Origin: Mactra quadrangularis
Lineage: Eukaryota; Mollusca; Bivalvia; Venerida; Mactridae
DNA: 64,000 bases
Assembly (NCBI GenBank): GCA_025267735.1
Contig: CM046293.1
Location: 12,238,560 to 12,302,559, forward strand
Direction: 5' to 3'
Below the pieces are notes generated by a model that saw nothing but the letters and a program-made list of their open reading frames with translations, ran no database searches and was not told the DNA's origin. Below, piece after piece: positions 54,565-64,000 of this stretch. The stretch's first letter is position 1, and every line of letters starts with the position of its first letter. The position numbers were made by a program, and so were the translations under genes.

Positions 54565-55783
54565 AACATATTTTCAAATGTTTTCTCATGATTAACCTTG
54601 AAGTTGATCAAATCTCCTTTAATCATTTATAGTGCCTTCCAAAAGGTTTATGGAAAACAATGAAATTTTGAGAAATTTCAACGCATGCATACGACATGTT
54701 TATACATGTATAAGAAAATTTAATCAAGTAACATAAAGTCGTATTTGAAATGTGAAAGATGATATTTCGTTATTTTAATGGGTAAATGTGGATCGGTTTA
54801 TGCCTAAACATATGACTTTTAGAGTAAATATTGTTTTATAAAATCTAGTTGAAACTAAAGCTATTTGATGGTTCGCCAACTTCTGTTTAGAGACAAATAA
54901 TTGAACGACATCAAATAGCCTGTAATGTAAGTGACATTATTTTCTGAAATAACTTAATTTATTTTGATAATTACCATATTAAATCCAAAAAATTGCAATT
55001 CACCGGGTTATGTTTGCATTTTCAGACTCATCAATATCATAGTTGCTTTACGCTCTATATGAATCTCCCCTAGCTTTTGACTGCTGCAAGATTAGACGAA
55101 AAACAAGAACGTCTTTACATTCTGAAGATTACGTGACTTTATATTCTGAATAATATTGCTTTTATTAATAATAATTATATCAGCCTATCTTTGTATGACA
55201 TTATGTCAAAATCATCATCGGAAACCCACGGTCCTCATATCGTTATTGTAATACCCTGGGTTACCAAGGATCGTCAAAATGGTCTCGTGATATATTTGTT
55301 TCTTGTTTACGAAGATCCAAGTTTATCTTAAAAAACTCTATTGTTGTGATCTGTTTGAATTGGTGTGTTTATACATACTCATCAATAAGTAAATGTACAA
55401 AATAATTAAACAAAGATGATCACGATAGCAATAAAGCCGACTCTAATATATCAAACAGTCCACAGACATATAACTCATGGATAATGATACAAACAGTGAT
55501 TTAAAGAAAAACCTGTTTTCATTAGTTAAAATTATACCTTCGTATCTTAGCTAGATTGTGAAACCAGTTATTGTGTTATATACTTTCATTTCCTCCTAGC
55601 CGGAGAGCATATTATAATACAAAATTTAATAACAAATACAAAGGAAAACAAGTAAATAAATTGCAGGATAACATATGCATGTGATATATATATAGCATGT
55701 ATCACTAAATCGAAGGGAAAAAGGGAAAACATAAAAGACTAACAACATACATCTATATATATATGCAATTATTATTATATTTT
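54565..55783. other. AT-rich stretch; one Tc1-like end
   Basis: 'tagtgccttccaaaaggttt' at 54632 resembles a Tc1-type terminus, but no partner end was found. Otherwise nothing supported. Confidence 0.35.
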
Positions 55784-56074
55784 AACAATTGACATCTAAG
55801 TTTATGTTTGATACATGGTTAATATTCTTATATAGGGTGATATGATGTTTAATTTGTGTTATTTGCAAAAAACAGGTATTACAGTTTATTTATTAGTCTA
55901 AGCATGGTTATGTGATTTATAGTACTGTATAACATTAATATCGGTCATCAGGACAACTTTTAGGGCTTTTGGGGGATATATAGAACTATTTCATTGACTG
56001 TAGATCGATTTTCTTCAAATAAAAAAGTATTTTTATGCAGAATAATTCTTTCTATAGCAGAACAGAAACAACAA
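55784..56074. repeat. 290-bp tandem duplication, copy 1
   Basis: Starts 'aacaattgacat' and contains 'agggcttttgggggatatat' and 'tgtagatcgattttcttcaa', all repeated 290 bp downstream. Confidence 0.88.
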
Positions 56075-56359
56075 ACAATTGACATAGAAGTTTATGATTG
56101 ATAAAATGGTTAATACTTATATATCGTGATTATGTTGTTTAATTTGTGTTATTTGCAAAAACAGGTATTACATATTATTTATTAGTCTTAGTATAGTTAT
56201 GAGATATATAGAAAAGTATAACATCGGACACCGGAAGACATTTAGGGCTTTTGGGGGATATATGGGACTATTTCATTGATTGTAGATCGATTTTCTTCAA
56301 TTAAAAAGTATTTTTATGCAGAATAATCCTTTCTAGAGCAGAACAAAAACAAAAACAAA
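56075..56359. repeat. 290-bp tandem duplication, copy 2
   Basis: Direct repeat of 55784-56074 at roughly 85-90% identity, with small indels. Confidence 0.88.
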
Positions 56360-59253
56360 CTTAGTGATACAAATATAAGGGTAAATTTTAAACCCAAATA
56401 CCTTCTCCTGTAGATACCCTCTGAAAATTAGATACGAATAGTTTATTACAATGGGATTGACTATGGCAACCCGTTTTGTAATATAAATTCTCCAAATGTA
56501 ATACCGTTTCCGCAGGAACAATTAGTAAGATAAAATATCATTTGGCCTTTCTACACTATTTTGAATGTCATGCTATATTTTATATCAAATATTGGTCTTT
56601 TAGAATAACTTGAGACAAAATTTAAACGATTTTCTATAAAAATTATGTGTCATATTAACCTAAACAAGCTATAGCTGGACAATCATTTGTTGTCCATTTT
56701 CTTCCTTTAAAGTGTAATGTCACCATTAATATTGCTTTCGTCATTTTTTGCAAGAAACATTTCCGTTTATCAAGAATATCTTTTCACGACAACTGACAGT
56801 TAATGAATGGTTTTGATAGCATGCTGTTGGCTTGTGATAAATCATATTATCTTAATAATGTGTTCTACACTTTATCTGGAACAATGTTTTTGTTTTTTGT
56901 TGTTGTTTTTTGTTGTTGAAAATATCAGAAAGAAATCGAAGAGTATGTTAACAGAATGAAATCATTAATCGCTCAAACTACAAAAAACCGTTTAAACGTT
57001 CATGCATGTAAAAGGGGTCTACCGAAGAGGGCTAAAATGTATCATGAGCTAGAAAATTGCTTAATGAACCTTAAGATGTAAAAACAGAACCAAAGCATCT
57101 ATTTTAGATTTTTAACTACTGGCTTGATTAGAATATATTGTCTTTGTTTCACAATTTTTGTTTTGCTAATTGAAATGCGAGGCTAATAAACAATGAATAC
57201 ATTATTCAAATATTTTTGGAGTGACCTATATTTTTCACTAATTCATTTTTCAACAATAGTCAAAACTAAACGATTTAAATATCTCATCATAAATGACCGA
57301 GGTTAGTAACTAAGTAAGTCGTTAGAATATTAAACAGTCCTTCGATATATAAACAAGAATATATTACCATTTGTAAACAAATGAACATACATTTCTGTAA
57401 TTGAGAGGACTGTATTTTAAACGTTAGCGATAGGATATAAATATTTATGAGTATATAACGTCAATGTAACAATGTCAAAGACCTTATATATCGAAATATT
57501 GCCATAACAATGGAATAATCATTGTAAGTGCTAGAAAATCATACATACCGTTTCCTGTTATTTACTCTCTATAGAACCGTCCCTGTATTTTCCTGTAATG
57601 TCCTTATATAGGGTTTCTCAAATTACATATAAAATGAGAAGATTAGTTCCTCAAACACTTTATATGTATTAGGAAAAAAAAATTGAATAAACCAATCAGA
57701 AAAGTTATTACTGGATAATTAGCTTTATTCTATTTAATACAGTTTTCTTATCGGCTTGGATACACTTATAAGCTAAAAGTACATTCAAACCTATACAAAT
57801 GTATTAAACATTATTTAATAATGATATAAATGAAATCACACCTTAAATAAACATGATCAATCCTATATATTTTCTATATTAATCAGATTCCGCCGCACAT
57901 TGATAGATACAGTTTTTATTAATATAGTATATTTACTGAGGTAACAATTTCTCTTGAACGACTTGTTTAATAATAATGTTCAAGACAATTACGGTCCAAT
58001 ATAATTCTATCAAAATAACGTAATTAAACCCTATATCTTTATTGCCTAGAAAAGTAAAAATAATTAAAGAAAAGTGAGACAAAAAAGTATCAGCCGAGAA
58101 AAAATACGATAAAATGTGACCAAAACAATATCCACTATAAACTGTTACGTTGATTGTTTAAAAAAGAACATGCTCTGGACAAATGGTCAAAATTATCTAC
58201 TTCTCTATGAAATTAAGGAAAGAGTCAATTTGCTCAAAACATAGAATTATATGTTATGAATAAAACTTATTTTAGAACTCAATTGCCTGGTAAATCATAT
58301 AGATTTTAATTACAAACCAAGCAAATAGTTTCCAAAACTAAATTTAGGGTTCTCAAAATAATTTAATTAATTTATGGTCAGACAGCTCAATTTTAGGGGC
58401 GTGTAGGGCCAGCCATGCAATTTATGGCATTTCCAACACAACCTTCAAAATTTAGAGCCTTTTCAAGACGATAAGAACCCTCGTTTTACTTATGTATACT
58501 TGATCAATATTTACTGTATATATAGTCGAATTGTATAGAAATATACGTAACAAATAATCCATGATAAACAGTCATCCATTACTTTGTCATAATCATTTTG
58601 AAAGATTGAGTCTTATATATATGACAGATTTAAGTAAAGATTCGTATATTTATAAGATAACTATGAAACACAATAGAAATGTATTGGGACCACTTGGCAC
58701 TTAGTAAATTCCCCTTTATGAACCTCACAATTCAAGTATCACGGTTGTGATAATCGTCATAATAGGCCATATAACAACACTTGTATGAAGCTCTTCATTG
58801 TCATCAAATATAGAAACATATGGTGAAAATTGTTCGGGAGATATTTCGGGGGGGGGGGGGGTAATCGTGATCGTAATATAGTCCTGTCGCTCGATTAAAT
58901 ACCAGAACTTATTATTGACATAAATCAAGCACATCTTTTATCGCCTTACCCGTATGCTGTACTGAGAGAGAAGATGTCGAAATACACTTGTGAAGGGTTT
59001 TGCAGTGTTTTTTTATCGTTTAATAGTAGTTTTCAGACCTTTCGAGGTCTCTATAGAATAAAAATCTGTTCGTTGACCATTACATGCTCTTTCCAGACAT
59101 TTCTGTCATTATTCTAAACATCCACGACTACTGTCTCGTTCAATATCGTTAATGAGTAGCACAGGCGTGTGACTGATTATCTAAATTGGTTTGACATTTT
59201 CATTGCCTGCAAGATATCTTCTTACAATTAATCAGAATGTATGTATTCTTTCA
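56360..59253. other. 2.9-kb AT-rich stretch, no gene seen
   Basis: No exon or repeat family recognised. A run of 14 G lies at 58848-58861. Confidence 0.35.
58848..58861. repeat. G14 homopolymer
   Basis: Uninterrupted run of 14 guanines in AT-rich surroundings. Confidence 0.9.
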
Positions 59254-59509
59254 ACCCGTCTCGATAGTGCAGTTTGAGACAGGCCGGAATTTGGAATCTC
59301 GTGTCTTGAAGGAGGAACGTGTTCAAATACCACCCGGGCAGGTTATACCATTCCATGAAAAATTCTCCTCTATCAATAAAGTATATGGAAAATAGTTGGG
59401 CCTTGCGGAAGGGTAGGTGAAAACTGTTATAGACAAAGGTCCAGGAAAGATAGGGTAGGTGCGCTGGGCGCTTTTAAATGTTGACATGGCGTTTAACCTA
59501 ATATAAATC
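59254..59509 (+). mobile_element. SINE-3, decayed full-length copy
   Basis: Head 'tcgatagtgcagtttgagac', B box changed to 'gtgttcaaatacc', body 'ggttataccattccatgaaa' and tail 'gttgacatggcgtttaacc'. Confidence 0.8.
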
Positions 59510-59587
59510 AATATTTATTCTTTCACACAAACGCTGTCAAATAAAAGTCAGTATAACGGTGCTTGTGGACTAACAACCAGCTCAATA

Positions 59588-59815
59588 ATATACGCCAATT
59601 TGAGAAATCGGTGTAGCAACCTTACTACGGATTCTACTTTTTTTGAGGTACTCAACTCTTCAAACCTATGATATACAGAGTTTTCATTAATTGTTCGAAG
59701 AACAACTATATACGCCAATTTTGAGAAATCAGTATAGCAAGCTTACTACAAAATCTACTTTTTGAGGTACATGAAGGAACTCAAATCTTCAAGCATGTGT
59801 ATAATTGAGAAAGGT
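59588..59815. repeat. ~115-bp tandem duplication
   Basis: 'tatacgccaatttgagaaat' at 59589 recurs at 59710 ('tatacgccaattttgagaaa'), each followed by 'ctacttttt' and 'gaggtac' and, later, 'tcttcaa'. Confidence 0.75.
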
Positions 59816-60372
59816 TTTAATAATTAAATTGTAATAATTACATTTAACCAAACACTGAAAATATATACGACAGTGAAGATTCCCTGTGGTGAACCCCCAT
59901 TTGAAAGGGCGTGACGCATTAATCTCACATTCTATACGTAGACGATAAAACATCATGATTAAATTGTAAAAAATACTGGCTTATAACTACAGGAATACTT
60001 ATCCATGTATACATATTAGTAACATATACAATTAATTTGTATGAACATTCAATTGTATTTCCCTGTGGTTATTATACCTGTGCAATTATAGGAGTATGCA
60101 TTGTAATCAATTTCTAAATTAGATTTACCTGAACATTGGGATATCGGTATTTATGATAATCGAATTAAAATTGGATTTTCATGTATAGTTTACAAGTACA
60201 AATGGTACCATTTTGAAGATACATTTCATACAACGAAAGCTCTGCAGTCTATGTTTCAAGAAACGAAATCTTATTCTATATATTTTGTCACATTTTTGAG
60301 CACATTAAGTGACCGAAGCACAACATGTTTTCTCTGTCGAACAACTCCAGTGCCTTTAGCGCTTTGATTTAT
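59690..60372 (-). mobile_element. Uninterrupted inverted partner of 22685-24760
   Basis: In reverse orientation it carries 'tttcagtgtttggttaaatg', 'gtagttataagccag', 'attgaatgttcatacaaatt' and 'gcgctaaaggcactggagtt' in the same order as the copy at 22.7-24.8 kb, without the ~1.3-kb insertion. No coding seen. Confidence 0.7.
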
Positions 60373-61059
60373 ATTACCAGTGTTGAAACGTTAAGACGAC
60401 GGCATTTACAGCAATTAGTTAAGTCAAATGTCCAATATAATTTTCTAAATACTATTTTTGATGCATTTACGGGAGTAATTCTCATTCACTAATGGTAATC
60501 TACTTTTTCTACTTGATTGTTGATAATTGTTTTATGGAGTGAGTTGTTTGTGTAAACATGACAAGAAGCTTTTATTTCATCATCGTTTCTTCCAGAAGTG
60601 TGCCATAGAATTAAAGTTTCTAATAATATATTTGCATGTGTGCGGGGGTGCGTGCGGGGGTGCGTGTGTGCGTGCGTGTGTGTTTTGCATGCAATATTGT
60701 CGAGTTTAAAGATGGGTTGAAAGAATTTCACCTAGATATTTGTGATAACCTATATTGTTTGGGACCGTGTGATGTTGGTTAACCCTGACAACTGGTTTGA
60801 ATCGCCAATGGTAATTGTTTGCCATTGTCCTTTCAAAGTCTAAAATACCATACGGTTATTGTTTCCGTTCTTTGATTGGAGAATCTTTTTTATAAAAATT
60901 AAAAGTAAAATAAGGATTATAATAACATTTCTCCTTGTTTTTTTTGCTGCGTGAAAAATCAAAGTTTTTAATAGGTGGGGTTCCTGATATAAAAACGCTA
61001 TATTATTTCATAGTCTTAATATTACGCGTATGCATGTTCACTAACTTTACATTCATTCT
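60373..61059. other. Stretch with a GT/GC-rich microsatellite
   Basis: 60638-60684 is a run of 'gtgcgtg' and 'gcgggggtgcgt' units, alternating purine-pyrimidine over much of its length. No gene supported. Confidence 0.45.
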
Positions 61060-61278
61060 ATCTTTCAATCTCCCTGGGGTGTATTTTACATCGCTTATTG
61101 CATCCGACAAATTGGCACAACGGAATTATACAACCCTGCAAGTACCCATTTACACATGGATGGAGTGGATCAAACGCAAGTTAATATTCTGCTCTAGGAA
61201 ATAAGCATGGTTCCCGTTGGGGTTCAAATTGGGGACCTATTGATCCACATGTGCGTTCTACCACTGGACAACCTTTTG
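61060..61278 (-). mobile_element. Decayed SINE-2
   Basis: Complement reads 'tccagtggtagaacgcacat', a degenerate B box, then 'gtaaatgggtacttgcaggg'. The tRNA-like head is diverged. Confidence 0.7.
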
Positions 61279-62150
61279 TAATTTATTCTCAGACTCCCAT
61301 TTACTAAATTGTATCTCGTGTAAATATTGTTTAAGGACGAGTATTCTATAGATAATCAAGTTAGGATTTTAATACATTTGTTTGATGGTTTTATACATTT
61401 GTTTGATGGAACAACTTCATACTTCTTTATATATATATATTTTTCCGCTAACTAGTCATTGACCGTGTGGTAAAATGATAAACAAGTAAGACATTAGGAT
61501 GAAAATTGGTAAGAGACTTTAGATCGCATGACTAAAATCCAAGACGTGTATAATGTAACACAAATAATGACAATTTCTGTAGGTTAATGTTGCCAAGGAA
61601 TATCTTCGGACATCATGTAACGACTTGTTCTTACATACTTCATACAGAATGCATAAGATAATCACAATGGATAGAAAATAAAAAAAGTTATATTTAATTG
61701 AGGTTTATTCCGTATAAGAAAAGGTAAAAAATAAAATAATGTCACATTTTTGTCAGTTCTCTCTAGTTTTCTATTTGTAAAATGTGCTACACAATGATTG
61801 CTTCCGATAAGTTAATGTCTTTATATTTTTTTCACCACAACTAATGGACAAGACCAATTTCGTTATACATTTCAGTAATTATGTAAATAACAAATAATGT
61901 TAAAAAAAGACAAAGAAGGTAGCTAATGCTTTTAAGCTAACTTAAGTTAAAGCACCAAAAACACCTAATGGTTTCTTAGATAATATACATCTATAATCAC
62001 AAAATTAGTACAAAAATTAATGTAGACATTGGAGTGTTTCTTAATGACGTTTCGTGGTATAGGACATCAAATACTCATAATATTTTCAAGAAATTCATAT
62101 CAATTATTTTACATTTTGTAATCATTTGACGATTATTCTGGCCTTAAAAT
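61279..62150. other. AT-rich stretch, no gene seen
   Basis: Short (TA)n at 61424-61440 and a small duplication 'acatttgtttgatgg' at 61374-61409. Confidence 0.35.
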
Positions 62151-62152
62151 AC

Positions 62153-62519
62153 TGTGTCCACCAAAAGTTTGGAGACACTTTCACTTTGTAGGCCTAGGAA
62201 ATAGCTTTTATTGAAAAATTGATAATTGTTGATATTAAAATGCTTTTGAGTATTGCTTTATCTTTTATTATGGTTCTATTTATAGTTGATGCAACTAAAT
62301 GAGCCTACATTTTATGTTTTAGAAAATAATTACATTGTTCGTAATTTTTGAGGCTTTGTGATATCAGATGCTAAACCTTTGAAATTGTAGTGCTTTTTTA
62401 TCATTTCATTTTAATAACAATCATACTCAAATAATTAAAACTAACCGGTCTAAAATATAGCAATCCTTGAATTTTTTTTTTATATATTTCCTTTGTCTCC
62501 CAAGTTTTGGTGGGTACTG
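62153..62519. mobile_element. ~367-bp Tc1/mariner-type MITE
   Basis: Left 'ctgtgtccaccaaaagtttg' and right 'caagttttggtgggtactg' are imperfect inverted ends sharing CCACCAAAA; TA lies directly outside both (62151-62152, 62520-62521). No transposase. Confidence 0.75.
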
Positions 62520-62521
62520 TA

Positions 62522-63207
62522 TTTAGCCATCATTATTTTACTTAATGAGATCCAATTTACAAATGGCTATATCTTTAAGAAAATAAATTACCTAAGCACG
62601 ATGTCATTGTCATGACAGCTTTATGTAAATCTATATAAGTTGAGCTAGCGAGTTCATTATCTTATTATTTCGACTTCGTATTTGTAAATGACGTCAATGA
62701 ATTTATTTGAATTAATTTTGTTTACGTTTCGTTTACATTTCTTCTCTAGCAATTGTATTATGTTTACACTTTAAGCGAGTTCATTAATCTTAATAATTCG
62801 TTACTTCATCATAGTGTTTGTCTGCTTTACAAAAAAATAAATTTTGTAGAAATAAAACTATTACCAAAAATAAGTTGTACACAACTTTTTTTAAATAAGT
62901 TTTAAAAATACGATATATTTCAAACTTGACCAACTTATGATAATTATCTCAATAAACCTATTGGAATGATATCTGAAATACTGACTGCTGATTCGACTTT
63001 AGCTTGCCATTTATCACAGGTATATGTAGTCAATCGATAAATTGTTCGATGTTATAAGTATATAAACACCTTTGATACGTTTAATGCCTTTAAAAGTAAC
63101 ACCAGTAACACACAAGCTAGTAATGTACATATTTAATTCAGTGTCACAAGACACATTGGTATTTACTGGTTGCGCAATACGTAATTTATTTTGTCTGTAG
63201 CCACCCG
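62522..63207. other. AT-rich stretch, no gene seen
   Basis: No supported feature. Confidence 0.35.
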
Positions 63208-63260
63208 CCGCCCTCCATACAATGTGTTGCTACGGTTTTAAACCCAACAAACAAATAAAA
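63208..63260 (+). repeat. SINE-1 tail fragment
   Basis: 'caatgtgttgctacggtttt' then 'aaacccaacaaacaaataaa', the extreme 3' end of SINE-1. Confidence 0.75.
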
Positions 63261-63833
63261 GTTTTTTATTTTGTCTACAAAAACGAATTTATTTTATCAA
63301 CTGACGATACATGCATACTTGAAATAGTGTTTAGATTAAGAAAATGATATTTATAGTTATTATAAACTTTTGTCATATTAAATTTACTGTGGATTTTGAT
63401 TAAATAGTAACTTACACTTACTACAGTATAACCTCTGCAGAGTAGCCCCACAGAACAAATTTTGCTCATCAACAACTTTTGATATTTCCCTTAGGCTTAA
63501 TTGTTGTAATTTTATTGAATTTTTACCTCTGCAAAGCAACAACTTCTAAAAAGCTCTGCTTCCCTTTATTAAAAATAGCTGCATTTATCATTTTCTTAAC
63601 CAATACAATAACGTAAGGTTTTCATAAAAAGACTTCCAAACAAACACACATGCAAGTGTTTAAACTCATAGTTTTCAGCAACATTAGCTCTGTTGTTATT
63701 TGTTGTAGTACTGTATGCAATGGTTTGAGACGCGTAGACTATACAGTGATTGCTCTCATTAGGAGTATAGATAACATTAAACAAATATATGATGTGGATA
63801 CCATCCTAATGAGCCTATATTACTACTTAGTGT
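63261..63833. other. AT-rich stretch, no gene seen
   Basis: No supported feature. Confidence 0.35.
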
Positions 63834-64000
63834 TGCAAAGGCCGGGAAACTTTCCGGTAATTTTGGAAATTTACCTGGTAATTTTCGGAAACTTTCAAGG
63901 GCTGGGAAATTTTGGAAATATTAAAAAAAAATTACCGTATGAAAGTTATTTGACAAAATTTGATTTTAAAAGAATACATTTTTTTATTTACAAAAAAATG
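63834..64000. repeat. GGAAATTT-rich repeat, cut by window end
   Basis: 'gccgggaaactttccgg', 'ttttggaaatttacc' and 'gggctgggaaattttgg' are variants of one word in alternating orientation, probably the left end of a repeat continuing beyond the window. Confidence 0.5.

Noticed and set aside
55784..56359. LTR pair
   Set aside because: The copies are immediately adjacent with nothing between them.
60489..60731. His/Thr-rich peptide gene
   Set aside because: The repeats come from the GT/GC microsatellite read on the minus strand.

Overview
The window is AT-rich, repeat-dense animal nuclear DNA. Coding signal is sparse and split into short exons with GT..AG borders, and most recognisable structure is transposon-derived: tRNA-headed SINEs, APE-type LINEs, Tc1-like remnants and many short inverted-repeat elements. 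The combination of SINE tails of the type 'gtttaacgccg...cccaa(taaa)n' with divergent repeats around 'ccttgacctttgaccc' is what I associate with bivalve molluscs. That assignment is inference from repeat style, not from a marker gene. No rRNA, stand-alone tRNA gene, CRISPR array or prokaryotic operon was seen.

Layout. 1-5.2 kb: a 497-bp inverted-repeat element, one well-bordered minus-strand exon resembling part of a BEN domain (1897-2101), a SINE cluster with a local duplication, and a palindrome made from two inverted 3' ends of a Tc1-like transposon. 5.2-13.7 kb: SINE copies (one with a perfect 15-bp target duplication), MITE-like elements and a degraded LINE 3' end. 13.8-16.05 kb: a 2.2-kb terminal-inverted-repeat element carrying a divergent ~145-bp repeat array. 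17-21.8 kb: a minus-strand LINE with nearly continuous reading frames, lying inside another inverted-repeat element. 22-28 kb: dispersed non-coding elements, including a MITE with perfect 56-bp termini.

28.7-40.9 kb holds the only multi-exon gene I can support. It is a plus-strand gene of single-domain EGF-like exons, all bounded by phase-1 introns. Three exons sit in a ~1.46-kb tandem array whose introns carry a nested foldback sequence. The intron before the last EGF exon holds a decayed LINE, which itself contains a SINE with an 11-bp target duplication. A stop codon directly after the last EGF acceptor suggests the 3' end of the gene is inside the window. The 5' end is uncertain.

41-64 kb contains a decayed Tc1 transposase between two MITEs, more SINEs and MITEs, a 290-bp tandem duplication at 56 kb, an inverted partner (59.6-60.4 kb) of the element at 22.7-24.8 kb, and long AT-rich stretches without recognisable genes.

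The genes here do not form a pathway. The main biological content is an EGF-repeat gene that has grown by exon duplication in a region repeatedly invaded by transposons. I found no convincing undescribed system. The most unusual objects are the EGF triplication with its foldback intron, the Tc1-derived palindrome, and several TIR elements with clear target duplications.
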